Assembly (NCBI GenBank): GCA_947500035.1
Contig: CANMQP010000004.1
Coordinates: 62,001-126,000, forward strand
DNA length: 64,000 nucleotides
Reading direction: 5' to 3'
Source: an uncultured Kiloniellaceae bacterium
Lineage (GTDB): Bacteria > Pseudomonadota > Alphaproteobacteria > Kiloniellales > Kiloniellaceae
Under the pieces are notes generated by a model that was given only the letters and a program-made list of their open reading frames with translations, ran no database searches and was not told the DNA's origin. Positions within the stretch are counted from its first letter, which is position 1, and every line of letters starts with the position of its first letter. The position numbers and the translations under genes are program-made. This document shows, one piece after another, positions 16,785 through 25,924 of the stretch.

Positions 16785-17594
16785 TCACGAGCCGTAGTTT
16801 GAGAGCCGGTCAGCCAGAAAGCTGTATTCCCGACGCGCCGCCGCGATGCGCGCCAAGTCGATTTCGCAGGTGATAAAGGCTTCTTCATGCTCCGGAAATC
16901 TCATGGCCGGAGACGCTTCATCGATCCAGGGTGGACAGAGTATCGAGTTCCCGAACTCGGCACCGGCGCGATTGAGGCTCAGGACGTAAAGCTGGTTCTC
17001 CAGCGCCCTGGACACCACGAAATGATGCCAGCTGTAAAAGGATGGGTCGCGCGCGTAAGCGCCGCAATGCAGGATCAGATCTGTTTTGTGCTCCAAGGCG
17101 AGAGACCGGCTGAGTTCCGGAAAACGGATGTCGTAGCAGATGATCGGCGCGACTTTTACGCCGCGAAAGGAGAAGGAAAAGGGCGCCTCGCCGCGTTGGA
17201 AGTACTCTTTTTCCATGGAGGCGCCATACTGCGCCAAGTGAAGCTTGTCGAAGCAACCAAACACCTCGCCATCGGGGCCGACCGCAACCTGGCAGATATG
17301 ATAGCCGTCGTCACCTTTACGCGGAATGCCGTAAACGACGGCCACATCGAAACGCTTGGCTGTCTCGCGAAAGCGTTCGAAAGAGGGTCCGTTAAGATCT
17401 TCGGCGAGCACGTCAAGCCGGTCGAAAGACTCCCGGGAGTAGTCTATGGCGGAGAGTTCCGGCAAAGCCACGAGGTCGACCGGGGCTTCAGCAAGCTTTG
17501 CCGCAAGCGTCTCCACAACCCGGTCGAGATGAGCATCTCTGGCCGCGCGAGTCGGTGTCGGGGGAATGTCGATCTGGCAAGCAAGCAGGCGCAT
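16785..17594 (-). CDS. Nitrilase-superfamily carbon-nitrogen hydrolase
   Basis: A 269-residue amidohydrolase of the nitrilase superfamily with the catalytic triad Glu46 (LPELS), Lys117 (FDKLHLAQYG) and Cys153 (IICYDIRFPE). The sequence resembles omega-amidase-like and aliphatic amidase-like branches rather than true nitrilases. ATG 17594 follows the aldo/keto reductase gene by 10 bases. It is the last gene of the operon that begins with a tricarboxylate-type transporter, so it likely hydrolyses an amide derived from the imported compound (inference). Confidence 0.87.
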   Translation of the reverse strand: MRLLACQIDIPPTPTRAARDAHLDRVVETLAAKLAEAPVDLVALPELSAIDYSRESFDRLDVLAEDLNGPSFERFRETAKRFDVAVVYGIPRKGDDGYHICQVAVGPDGEVFGCFDKLHLAQYGASMEKEYFQRGEAPFSFSFRGVKVAPIICYDIRFPELSRSLALEHKTDLILHCGAYARDPSFYSWHHFVVSRALENQLYVLSLNRAGAEFGNSILCPPWIDEASPAMRFPEHEEAFITCEIDLARIAAARREYSFLADRLSNYGS

Positions 17595-17604
17595 GCTTTG
17601 ATCC

Positions 17605-18561
17605 TCAGTTGCCGGAGACTGAGTCGATCGCTCCGAACAGCCCCTCGAGCCGGGTGAGACAGTCAGGCGCGAGTTGTGGCGAAAGGATCGACGCCACGTT
17701 CTCGCGCAGATGTTCCGCATTGCCGGTGCCGGTTAGAACGACGTCGGCGCCGGGTTCATGCCGGCAAAAACGATAGGCTCCCTCTACCACAGACCCGGCG
17801 CCGCCCAGCGATTTGAGAAAGCCAAGCGGGTCCTCCTCCTCAAGCGCATCAGACGGGATCAGACCCTGTTGAATCAGGTCGGCAATCAAGTCCTTCAGGG
17901 CTTCCGGATTGCTGAGCGCACGGCGCACGGCAAACATCACCAGCGTCCCGACCTCCTTGGATTTGGTCTGCGCGAAGACCCGCTGCCTGGCCGAAGGGTT
18001 GATGAGGTTGAAGCCGGCCATCACGACGTCCCAGACATCATCCTGCAGGGCCCGGCTCAGCATGACATGCTGCGGATCGTAGATGAAACGTTCCGTCAGT
18101 CCCAGAAAGCGTATCTTGCCCTGGTCACGAAACCGGTAAAGGGCTGGCAGGAGTTCGTCGCAGCAATAGCCATATTGATCCGGCATGACTCCGTGCAAAT
18201 GCAGGATATCGACGTAATCGGTCTTGAGTCGCCGCAACGACTCTTCGAGACTCGATGCCAGGCTTTCGCCGGTCACGAACTGCTGGCCCAGAGGGGATTC
18301 ACCGGGTGGCGCGATGGGAAGCTTGGTGGAGATGACCACATCTTCGCGCCGCCCGGAAAGGGCATCACCGACGATCTCTTCCGTCCTGTAAACGGCTGCC
18401 GTATCGATGAAGTTGATGCCGAGATCAAGCGCTGCCCTGACAATCCCGACCGAATGCGCCCGGCTCTCACCGCTGCCCTGGCCGAGACGGCTGTGACCGC
18501 CACAGCCGAGCCCCGCAGCGCTGACTTTCAATCCCGTGCGGCCAAGTGAGACATAGTCCAT
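17605..18561 (-). CDS. Aldo/keto reductase
   Basis: A 318-residue NAD(P)H-dependent oxidoreductase with a TIM barrel. The catalytic tetrad can be traced as Asp53 and Tyr58 (NFIDTAAVY), Lys80 (VISTKL) and His123 (YVDILHLHG). The layout is like the L-galactose/D-threo-aldose dehydrogenase branch (SLGRTGLKVSAAGLGCGG at the N-terminus). It sits 7 bases downstream of the TctA-like gene and 10 bases upstream of the nitrilase gene, so all belong to one transcript. Substrate unknown. Confidence 0.87.
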   Translation of the reverse strand: MDYVSLGRTGLKVSAAGLGCGGHSRLGQGSGESRAHSVGIVRAALDLGINFIDTAAVYRTEEIVGDALSGRREDVVISTKLPIAPPGESPLGQQFVTGESLASSLEESLRRLKTDYVDILHLHGVMPDQYGYCCDELLPALYRFRDQGKIRFLGLTERFIYDPQHVMLSRALQDDVWDVVMAGFNLINPSARQRVFAQTKSKEVGTLVMFAVRRALSNPEALKDLIADLIQQGLIPSDALEEEDPLGFLKSLGGAGSVVEGAYRFCRHEPGADVVLTGTGNAEHLRENVASILSPQLAPDCLTRLEGLFGAIDSVSGN

Positions 18562-18568
18562 TTTCAGC

Positions 18569-20221
18569 TCAGCTCTCGGTGGCCGTTTGAGTCTTCTGCG
18601 CGCGGTATAGGAGGTAAAGGCCGAATGCGATCAGACCTGTCGCTACGACCGGACGCACCACCCCGCCCATCATAAAAAGCGGCACCGAAAGCGACAGCAT
18701 CAGGGCGGGCGGATAGAAACGGGTCCAGGGTTTCTTGCCACGGTCGCGCTGGTAGAGCGTAAAGAGCAGCGAGAAGACGCTGGCGATGACAAAGAACAGA
18801 GACCAGGGCTGGGTGAAGAACAGCGAGACATCGGTCGAGATTGCCAGCGAACGGGACAGCCACTTCTCGGCAATCGGCCCGAGAACCACGCCCAAAATGA
18901 CGGGTGCCAGCGGGAAGCCCAGATTGCGCAGAATGTACCCTACGATGCCGAAGATGAAGAGCGTCCAGATGTCCGAGACGATGTTGTGCAAAGCGAAGAC
19001 ACCGATCCCGCAGTACGCCAGGATCACCGCAGCGAGCACGTACATGCGCACCCGTGTCACCAGCACGAAGAGCTTCAGCGCACCGGACTGCAGGCCCAGC
19101 ACCAGGAAATTGGCGATAAAGAAGGCCAGAAAGATCGAATAGGCCAGAACCGGCGCCTCAGTGATGAAACTGGGGCTCGGGATCACGTCGTGAATCAGCA
19201 AGGCGCCAAGCATGACCGCAGTGATGATGTCGCCGGGAATACCCAGTGCCATCATGGTGATCAGCGAGCCGCCCGCCGTCGCATTGTTCGCGGACTCAGG
19301 CGCGATGATACCGTCGGCAAAACCGCTGCCGAACTTCTCCGGCGTCCTGGAAGCTTTTTTAGCCTGATCATAGGCGAGCACGTTTGAGATCGAAGATCCG
19401 GCCGCCGGCAGAATACCGGTGAAGACGCCGATCAAGGAAGAACGGATCAGATTGCCCCAGCTCTTGAGGACCGTGAGCGCCGCCCGCCGGTGCTCGATCC
19501 GGATACTGACATCCTGCATCTCGGTCAGAGCCATGGTCGCTGTTTTGGGATCGCGCACGTCGGTCATCAAACGGCTGAAGGCGAAGAGGCCAATCAGGAC
19601 CGGCAGAAACGCGAAACCCTCCTGGAGGTACTCGACTCCGAAGTCAAAGCGCGAGACGCCGTTGATATCGTCTTCGCCGAAGGTTGCGATCAAAAGCCCC
19701 AAAGCGCCTGCAATCAGACCCTTGATCAGGTTCTGACCGGCCAGGCTGGCAGTAATGGTGAGCGCGAAGAAAACCAGGGAGAAGTAATCCCAGGGCTGAA
19801 ACTCAAGCCCGACCCGCGCCAGCTGCGGCGCGACGGCGATCAGCAGAATGGCGGAGATGATGCCGCCGAAAAACGAAGCCCAGACCCCCAGTCCCAGCGC
19901 GAAGCCGGGATCGCCGTTGCGTGCCATGGGAAAGCCGTCGAAGGTTGTCGCGACCGAAGAAGGCGTGCCTGGAATCCCGGTCAGAATGCCGGACATCAAA
20001 CCACCGGAAAGACCACCGACAAAAACGCCGATCATAGTCGCAATGCCCTGCGCGGGCGGCATGCCGAAGGTAAAGGGCAGCGTGAGGACAACCGCCATGG
20101 CGATCGTGAAACCGGGGATGGCGCCCGAGATCAGACCGGCAGTCGCGCCGATTACCATGAAGGCCAGGGTCTGAATATTGCCGATCTCGGCGAAGGCACC
20201 CAGGAGATTTTCGATCAACAT
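18569..20221 (-). CDS. Tripartite tricarboxylate transporter large permease, TctA family
   Basis: A 550-residue polytopic membrane protein. The motifs GAIPGFTIAMAVVLTLPFTFGMPP and SGILTGIPGTPSSVATTFDG mark the TctA family, the large channel subunit of three-part carboxylate importers. Most members are about 500 residues; this one has roughly 50 extra residues at the C-terminus with two further hydrophobic stretches. It follows the TctB-like gene by 40 bases and is followed by the aldo/keto reductase gene after 7 bases. Confidence 0.92.
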   Translation of the reverse strand: MLIENLLGAFAEIGNIQTLAFMVIGATAGLISGAIPGFTIAMAVVLTLPFTFGMPPAQGIATMIGVFVGGLSGGLMSGILTGIPGTPSSVATTFDGFPMARNGDPGFALGLGVWASFFGGIISAILLIAVAPQLARVGLEFQPWDYFSLVFFALTITASLAGQNLIKGLIAGALGLLIATFGEDDINGVSRFDFGVEYLQEGFAFLPVLIGLFAFSRLMTDVRDPKTATMALTEMQDVSIRIEHRRAALTVLKSWGNLIRSSLIGVFTGILPAAGSSISNVLAYDQAKKASRTPEKFGSGFADGIIAPESANNATAGGSLITMMALGIPGDIITAVMLGALLIHDVIPSPSFITEAPVLAYSIFLAFFIANFLVLGLQSGALKLFVLVTRVRMYVLAAVILAYCGIGVFALHNIVSDIWTLFIFGIVGYILRNLGFPLAPVILGVVLGPIAEKWLSRSLAISTDVSLFFTQPWSLFFVIASVFSLLFTLYQRDRGKKPWTRFYPPALMLSLSVPLFMMGGVVRPVVATGLIAFGLYLLYRAQKTQTATES

Positions 20222-20261
20222 ATTCTTGCGCTTCCCGTCCCTATATCACTTCGACCCGTCA

Positions 20262-20762
20262 CTAGATCACTTCAAAGAGCGAGCCTCGCGGCAGGATCAC
20301 ACGCAGTCCGAAGGTGAAGATCGACCACATAGCGCCCATGGAAATCGTGGCGATGGCACCGTGCAGCAACAGCTTTTTGGGGGCAAAGCCGCCCAGAACC
20401 GACAGCAGGAAAAACACCAGTAGGATGCCGCCGATCAGAGCACCGAAAAACGGCAAGGTGGCTAGAAAAAGAAAATAGATCAGATAGCACCAGAGCGGAT
20501 TGCGGTACTTCACGAACCAGCCCATGAGGCCGCCCCTCGCGTCGCTCTCCTCCGTGCCCGCCACAGCCGGAGAGGCCCGCAGCGACTGGAAGAGATAGAT
20601 CAAACCGAAGACCAGCAGGATACCCAGAACGCTGCGCGGCCAGGCGGAGGGTGCGAGTGTTCCATAATCGGGGCTTCGGATATCGAAGCTCGCCCAGATC
20701 AGTACGCCGGTAAAAAACAGCAGACCGATCGCAATGATCGTGTCGCGATTTGGCAGGGACAT
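20262..20762 (-). CDS. Tripartite tricarboxylate transporter small permease, TctB family
   Basis: A 166-residue protein with four hydrophobic segments, the usual size for TctB. ATG 20762 (MSLPNRDTIIAIG) puts the first membrane helix in the expected place; the frame is open to 20864 but adds a charged, unconserved leader. It lies between the binding-protein and large-permease genes in the normal order C-B-A. It works with TctA in the inner membrane. Confidence 0.85.
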   Translation of the reverse strand: MSLPNRDTIIAIGLLFFTGVLIWASFDIRSPDYGTLAPSAWPRSVLGILLVFGLIYLFQSLRASPAVAGTEESDARGGLMGWFVKYRNPLWCYLIYFLFLATLPFFGALIGGILLVFFLLSVLGGFAPKKLLLHGAIATISMGAMWSIFTFGLRVILPRGSLFEVI

Positions 20763-20900
20763 GATGGTGTCCGCTTTCCAGTTAACGAAGGGTTGTTGAG
20801 CTTCAGGGTGCTCCGGGATTGAAGCCGACCGGGCCGCACGCGCGAACCAGCCGGACTTCATCATACAGGAACAGAAAGCCTCGAGCCTTGCGGCGCGCGG

Positions 20901-21872
20901 CTACTGTTTCTTGTACATCCCGATATCGATAGCGACCTTTTCATGAGCGTCGTAGGTGTCCTGGAACCAGGCGGCATAGCCCTCCGGTCCGACCCACTTC
21001 ACGTCCGTGCCCTTGGCCTCCAGAGCTGCGATCAGTTCGGGGTCTTCAGCCGCTTTTTTGAAAACCTCGCCCCAATGCGCGATGATTTCTTTAGGCGTGC
21101 CTTTCGGTGCAACGATGCCACGGTCCAGGGCGTAGGTCATATCCGCGCCGAGCTCCTTGAGCGTCGGAACGTCCGGCAGGTGCTTGGACCGCTTGTCCGC
21201 TGCGATGGCAAAGGCCTTCAATTCGCCGGTGGCAACATACTTCCGGGCCGTCGGCACATTGATCGTCGCGAGCTCGATGGTGTTGGCCAGCAGGGCGGTG
21301 ATCCGCTCCCGGGTTCCATCGAAGGGCACGTACTTGAATTTTGTGTCGGTGAGCCCCTCGAGCAAAACCCACATGAACTGGCTGGTCGAACCGAAGGTCG
21401 CCCCGAGCTTCAGCGTTTCCGGATTGGCTTTCGCCGCCGCAATCATGTCTTCATAGCTGTTCCAGGGAACGCCCCCCGCCGCACCGATCAGTTCCGGCGT
21501 ACTGGTGACCTGTGCGACCATGTCGAAGGCATCCCAGGTGAAGTCGACGCGGCCATTAAGATAACCGACGATTGCGCTTTGATGGATCGCAAAGAGGGTG
21601 CAGCCGTCAGGTTTGGCCTTACGGGCTTCCTTGGCGCCTTTGTTGCCCCCTTGTCCTGGCACGGTGACCACCTGGATCTTGGGCTCGAGGTCCAGCTTGT
21701 TGATGGTTTCCTCGAAGGTCGAGAAAATAATGTGCGTTCCGCCACCCGCTTTCCACGGCACGATCAGCTTCGCAGTACTGCAGGCAATGTCGGCCGCGTA
21801 GGCGCTGGAACTGGCGGCTACGAAGGTCGCTGCGGCAACCGCGGCACCCAGAAACGGCGTAAACTTTGTCAT
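20901..21872 (-). CDS. Tripartite tricarboxylate transporter substrate-binding protein (Bug/TctC family)
   Basis: A 323-residue periplasmic binding protein. Residues 1-26 form a Sec signal peptide ending in SSAYA-AD. The first mature strand, CSTAKLIVPWKAGGGTHIIF, and the later VTVPGQGGNKGAKEARKAKPDG are the Bug-family carboxylate pincer regions. ATG 21872 follows a good GGGAG site. It is the first gene of a five-gene operon (C-B-A-aldo/keto reductase-nitrilase). The ligand is probably a carboxylate; which one is not visible. Confidence 0.92.
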   Translation of the reverse strand: MTKFTPFLGAAVAAATFVAASSSAYAADIACSTAKLIVPWKAGGGTHIIFSTFEETINKLDLEPKIQVVTVPGQGGNKGAKEARKAKPDGCTLFAIHQSAIVGYLNGRVDFTWDAFDMVAQVTSTPELIGAAGGVPWNSYEDMIAAAKANPETLKLGATFGSTSQFMWVLLEGLTDTKFKYVPFDGTRERITALLANTIELATINVPTARKYVATGELKAFAIAADKRSKHLPDVPTLKELGADMTYALDRGIVAPKGTPKEIIAHWGEVFKKAAEDPELIAALEAKGTDVKWVGPEGYAAWFQDTYDAHEKVAIDIGMYKKQ

Positions 21873-22009
21873 CAAAATCTCCCTGATATTTGTTTCGTTT
21901 TGTTTTTTGAATGCAAAGACGGAGAAAACCATAACATGGATTTTTGATGAAGAGACACCCTATTATGCCGCCAGCGCGACAGCGGCACCGCAGCGCAGTT
22001 AACCTATGA

Positions 22010-22858
22010 TTGAATAGAGAAACGGTGGATCGTCCTTTGCAAAACATACCAAGACAGCGCCTCGCGATCGCCGGACTGGGAACCATCGGCCTGGAGGTCG
22101 CCCGCCGGGTTGATGCAGGAGTGCTGCCCGGCATAAGCCTTACGGCTGTATCCGCGCGGGACCAGATCCGTGCGGCGGAGCGGGTCGCGGGTTTCCGTTC
22201 GCCACCGAAAATTCTCTCGATAAGCGAACTCGCCATGGAGGCGGACATTATCGTCGAATGTGCGCCCGCCGCCGTCTTCATGGAAATCGCCAACGCCGCC
22301 GTGGTGCAGGGGCGTACACTGGTGCCGCTCTCGGTCGGGGTTTTGTTGAATCATCTTGAGCTGATTGACCGCCTGGAAGAAACCGGCGCCAGGATCGTCG
22401 TGCCGACCGGCGCGCTGCTTGGACTGGACGCGGTCAAAGCCGTGGCTGAAGGAGAGGTCGAATCCATCCGCTTGTCCACCCGGAAACCACCTGCGGGTCT
22501 GAAAGGTGCGCCGCATCTGGTTCAGAACGGGATCGACGTCGATAAGGTGACTCTGCCGACCAAGGTCTTTTCCGGCAATGCCCGCGAAGCCGCAAGGGGC
22601 TTTCCCGCCAATGTCAACGTCGGCGCGGCGCTGGCGCTAGCAGGCATCGGCCCCGAGCGGACCGAAGTGGAAATCTGGGCCGATCCCACGGTGACCCGCA
22701 ACACCCATACGGTCACGGTCGAATCCGATTCTTCCCGCCTGAACATGACCATTGAGAACATTCCGACCCCGGAGAACCCGCCGACCGGGAAAATCACCGC
22801 CCTGAGCGTGATGGCGACCCTGCGCAGGCTTACGGCACCGATGATCGTCGGAACTTAG
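22010..22858 (+). CDS. Aspartate dehydrogenase-like NAD(P) oxidoreductase
   Basis: About 280 residues. The Rossmann start LAIAGLGTIGLEVARRVD, the central IVVPTGALLGLDAVKAV and the C-terminal region VEIWADPTVTRNTHTVTVES match the L-aspartate dehydrogenase (NadX/DUF108) family, which interconverts aspartate and iminoaspartate or oxaloacetate. The frame opens with TTG at 22010 without a clear ribosome-binding site; a GTG at 22025 is an alternative. It is divergent from the tricarboxylate transporter operon, so a joint role in using an amino or keto dicarboxylate is plausible. Confidence 0.8.
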   Translation: MNRETVDRPLQNIPRQRLAIAGLGTIGLEVARRVDAGVLPGISLTAVSARDQIRAAERVAGFRSPPKILSISELAMEADIIVECAPAAVFMEIANAAVVQGRTLVPLSVGVLLNHLELIDRLEETGARIVVPTGALLGLDAVKAVAEGEVESIRLSTRKPPAGLKGAPHLVQNGIDVDKVTLPTKVFSGNAREAARGFPANVNVGAALALAGIGPERTEVEIWADPTVTRNTHTVTVESDSSRLNMTIENIPTPENPPTGKITALSVMATLRRLTAPMIVGT

Positions 22859-22899
22859 GATCCCTCGAAACCCACGGCCCAATCGCCGGACGGATGCGG

Positions 22900-23997
22900 T
22901 TAGGGCGTCGGACGCAGGTACAGCCCGCTCAGTTTTCCATCGACGGCCTGACACAGCCCCCACTCCAGAGCACCATTCTCGAAGCGGACGTCGAAGACAT
23001 CGAACCCGTCGGGGCCGACGCCTTTGAAATCGATCTTCTCGATATCTCCGAGACGTTCGAGCTCGGGTACGATCATCGGCAATTGCTCGCGGACCAACTG
23101 TGCAAGCGGGTCGTTCATCTGATGGTAGTTTGGCTTTCCCGCCCGGTGTTCGGCAATCACACGGCGCAGGACCGCCTCGCTTCCAGGCGCTGACTCTTTC
23201 TTGCGAACACGCTCGGCGAGTGCGTCTTCCGCGGTTTCGAAAGCATCCGGCGCGGTGCGGTCGGCCCGTTGCTCAAACCCGCCCTGATGCAGGATCATGG
23301 CGTCGACTTCTCCGGCCGTAGCGCGAGTGAACGACACCTGCGCGGGGACCACCTTCATGAAGAATCGGTCCGTCCCTTCAGCATAGAGTTCGACCGGCGG
23401 CTGCCCGACCAGTTGAATGAACAGCCGGTTTCTTTCCTCTTTGATCCGCGCCACCAGGCCGTCGGAGAAGAGGAAAGAACCGACATAGTCTGGCAAGCTG
23501 CCGGGATCGGCGGGGATTTCGATACGCGGACGGGCCTGCTCGTAGCGTTTCCAGGCCATAACATCGGAGGTCGGTTCGGACATCTGTGTTTCCTTCGCGA
23601 GTTTCAGGAGATCCTCGACGCTCAAAACTTCTCCCCGCGCCGCTTTTTCGCGCAGCGCTGTCACCAGCCGCAGACTTTGCTCCATCTGATTCCGGCGCTC
23701 CGTGAGGTTGACCTGCTGAACCGCAAGCAGTTCGTCGAACCGGCTTTCCTGATTCACGAGCAGTTCCACAATGCTGCTCAAACTGAGTCCCAGTTGCTTC
23801 AGAACCAGAATCTCGCTGAGGCGCGCGATCTCGCGGGCCCCGTACAGGCGCCAATTCTTCTCTGTGCGCCGCGGCATCAGCAGACCACGCGCCTCGTAGA
23901 GCCGCAGGGCACGCACCGTTAAGCCGATACGGGAGGCGCATTCGGCGGCGGTCAGCAGCTTTTCGGCGTGAGGTTCTCTGTTCGAGGTTGCTTTCAT
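22900..23997 (-). CDS. MerR-family regulator fused to serine-hydrolase accessory domains (DUF3471-like)
   Basis: A 365-residue protein. Residues about 14-85 are a MerR winged helix (CASRIGLTVRALRLYEARGL; WRLYGAREIARL), followed by a coiled-coil helix to about 150. Residues about 168-245 (LPDYVGSFLFSDGLVARI through FMKVVPAQVSF to MILHQGG) look like DUF3471. The last 85 residues (AEHRAGKPNYHQM, FKGVGPDGFDVFDVRFENG) resemble the segment that follows DUF3471 in beta-lactamase-like serine hydrolases. The hydrolase domain itself is absent. Such a tail could act as the effector sensor. It is convergent with the aspartate-dehydrogenase-like gene. Confidence 0.8.
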   Translation of the reverse strand: MKATSNREPHAEKLLTAAECASRIGLTVRALRLYEARGLLMPRRTEKNWRLYGAREIARLSEILVLKQLGLSLSSIVELLVNQESRFDELLAVQQVNLTERRNQMEQSLRLVTALREKAARGEVLSVEDLLKLAKETQMSEPTSDVMAWKRYEQARPRIEIPADPGSLPDYVGSFLFSDGLVARIKEERNRLFIQLVGQPPVELYAEGTDRFFMKVVPAQVSFTRATAGEVDAMILHQGGFEQRADRTAPDAFETAEDALAERVRKKESAPGSEAVLRRVIAEHRAGKPNYHQMNDPLAQLVREQLPMIVPELERLGDIEKIDFKGVGPDGFDVFDVRFENGALEWGLCQAVDGKLSGLYLRPTP

Positions 23998-24086
23998 AGC
24001 CGCTGTCTTAAGCTGTGACGCAGGGTCCGGCTCAAGCCCTTTTTTTGGTAAGGGCCGAAACCCGGCTCATCGTGTGCCGGCGTAGT

Positions 24087-25022
24087 TTACTCTTCCTCGC
24101 CCGGCGTGATCATACCCGGGATGTGACTTTCCGAGATCCGGGCAGCGCAGTGGTCTTCAAAGGCGCTCAGGAGCCGGGACGGCGTGATCTGAGCGGCGGT
24201 CGCGATGCCGATGGTCATGGGCCGATAGTCGCCCGACAGCGGCAAGCGTACTAATTTCCGGCCGTCCATGGCCTGATCGGAGCGCGGCCTGATGTTGGCC
24301 AGACTATAACCCTGACCGTTGGCGACCATGGTGCGCACCACCTCCTGCTGGGCGGAGCGGGCACCGATATTCGGTTCCAGGCCCTCGCGCATGAACATGG
24401 CGAGGAAGTATTCGCGGCTTATGGGAAGATCCAGCAGGATCAGGGGTTCGGGCGCGAGTTCGGCCAGTTGAACCTCTTCCCGTCCGGCCAGCGGATGATC
24501 TTCACTCACCAGGACATGAGGCGGCAGGCTGACCAGCGGGCGGAAGGTGATGTCGTTCGGGATCTGAAGATCGTAAGTGATGGCAGCATCGATCTCCGCG
24601 CGCCGTAAGCGCTCCAGCAGAGCTTCCTGATGGGCTTCGCCAGCGCGCAGTTCAGCCTCTGGAAAGGCGGTCGCGAAGGAATGAGAGAGCGCAGGAATGA
24701 TCATCGGTGCGAGCGTCACAAGACAGCCGATCGAGAAACTGCCGCGGAGCTGGCCGCTGACCTCGTCGGCCAGGTGATAAAGCCCTTCCGCCTGCTCCAG
24801 CAGCGCTTTCGCCTCGCGCAGCAACCGCCGTCCCGCAGGTGTCAGGGATAGGCCCTGTGCGTGGTGCCGGACGAAAAGCTGCACACCCAGCTCCTTTTCC
24901 AGCTGGGAAATCGCGGTCGAGATCGAAGGCTGTGAGATAGCGGTCCGTTCAGACGCACGCGTGATGCTCTCGGTTTCCCCGGCGGCGACGAAGTATTCGA
25001 GCTGGCGAAGGGTAAAGCGCAT
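24087..25022 (-). CDS. LysR-family transcriptional regulator
   Basis: A 311-residue LysR regulator: MRFTLRQLEYFVAAGETESITRA opens the winged helix, with SERTAISQPSISTAISQLEKELG as the helix-turn-helix, then a ligand-binding domain. It lies 39 bases downstream of the quinone-reductase-like gene and reads in the same direction, so it may be the last gene of the RidA-PhyH-DUF1028 operon, or be transcribed separately. Ligand unknown. Confidence 0.9.
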   Translation of the reverse strand: MRFTLRQLEYFVAAGETESITRASERTAISQPSISTAISQLEKELGVQLFVRHHAQGLSLTPAGRRLLREAKALLEQAEGLYHLADEVSGQLRGSFSIGCLVTLAPMIIPALSHSFATAFPEAELRAGEAHQEALLERLRRAEIDAAITYDLQIPNDITFRPLVSLPPHVLVSEDHPLAGREEVQLAELAPEPLILLDLPISREYFLAMFMREGLEPNIGARSAQQEVVRTMVANGQGYSLANIRPRSDQAMDGRKLVRLPLSGDYRPMTIGIATAAQITPSRLLSAFEDHCAARISESHIPGMITPGEEE

Positions 25023-25061
25023 GAGGAAGCCTAACGGCGATTGCGGTCGAAGCTCGGGAGA

Positions 25062-25838
25062 TCAGTCAATTTCAAGATTCTCCCGATGCCGGATGAACGG
25101 ACTATGGGCCGGTGCCGAAGCCTTGATGCGCCCGTCCGCCCCCCATTCATCCAGGCGGTTGAAGGGAATCGTGGCTTCCTGTTCGATCGTCTGAAGGCGG
25201 GTAACGTAGTCCGCCTGTATCTTCTGCAGCCGTTCCTCGAGCTGCTGGTTGCTGGAATACCTCAGGCCACTCTCCACGCCATAGGCAACGAAGGGCTGGA
25301 GCACGCCGAAGCCGACATAAGCCAAAGTAAAGTTCACCGGCCAGAGCATAAGATCGATATCCCCACTGCGGCCATTGAAGGCATAGGTCTCGGCGCTGGT
25401 CGCGACGGTCAGGGACAGCATCGCTTTTTTACCCTGGAAGCGGCCTTTGTCGAAGCGGACATCGCTCTTGTAGACCTCACCATAGACAAAGACCCGGTCG
25501 AACCAGCCTTTGAGCATTGCCGGTGGCATGTGCCACCACATGGGATACTGCAGGATGACCAGATCCGCCTGATCCAGTCGCTCGATCTCAGCCTCGATAT
25601 CCGCCGGGATATTGCCGTTCATGGCTGCATGGCGCTGTTCGGACTGCGTATCGAAGCGCTCGCTATTCTGCCGGTTTTCGTAGAGTTCGGCCCTTTCGCC
25701 GGGATCGAAGCCCATCGCATAGAGATCCGAGACTGTCACGCTCCAACCCCGTTCCTCAAACGTCCGGCGCGCCAGATTGGCGAGATGGCCGTTAAACGAG
25801 AGCGGTTCGGGATGTGCGAGAACAATGTGGGCTTTCAT
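25062..25838 (-). CDS. NAD(P)H:quinone reductase-like flavodoxin-fold protein
   Basis: A 258-residue flavoprotein of the NQO1/MdaB-like family. HIVLAHPEPLSFNGHLANLA is the FMN/FAD phosphate loop, ADLVILQYPMWWHMPPAMLKGWFDRVF is the strongly conserved central motif, and VGFGVLQPFVAYGV follows it. It reduces quinones, azo compounds or nitro compounds in the cytoplasm by two-electron transfer. It starts 86 bases after the DUF1028 gene on the same strand. Confidence 0.88.
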   Translation of the reverse strand: MKAHIVLAHPEPLSFNGHLANLARRTFEERGWSVTVSDLYAMGFDPGERAELYENRQNSERFDTQSEQRHAAMNGNIPADIEAEIERLDQADLVILQYPMWWHMPPAMLKGWFDRVFVYGEVYKSDVRFDKGRFQGKKAMLSLTVATSAETYAFNGRSGDIDLMLWPVNFTLAYVGFGVLQPFVAYGVESGLRYSSNQQLEERLQKIQADYVTRLQTIEQEATIPFNRLDEWGADGRIKASAPAHSPFIRHRENLEID

Positions 25839-25924
25839 GACGCGGGTCTTCCACTCTTTCGATCAGACGCCGCATCATGGGAAGGATCTGCAATAGACGC
25901 AAATTGATATGGGAACGAAAGCCG

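Noticed and set aside
24030-24075. T-run with GC-rich flanks between the MerR and LysR genes as a terminator
   Set aside because: The pairing arms lie on both sides of the T-run, so the run would be in the loop and not after the stem.
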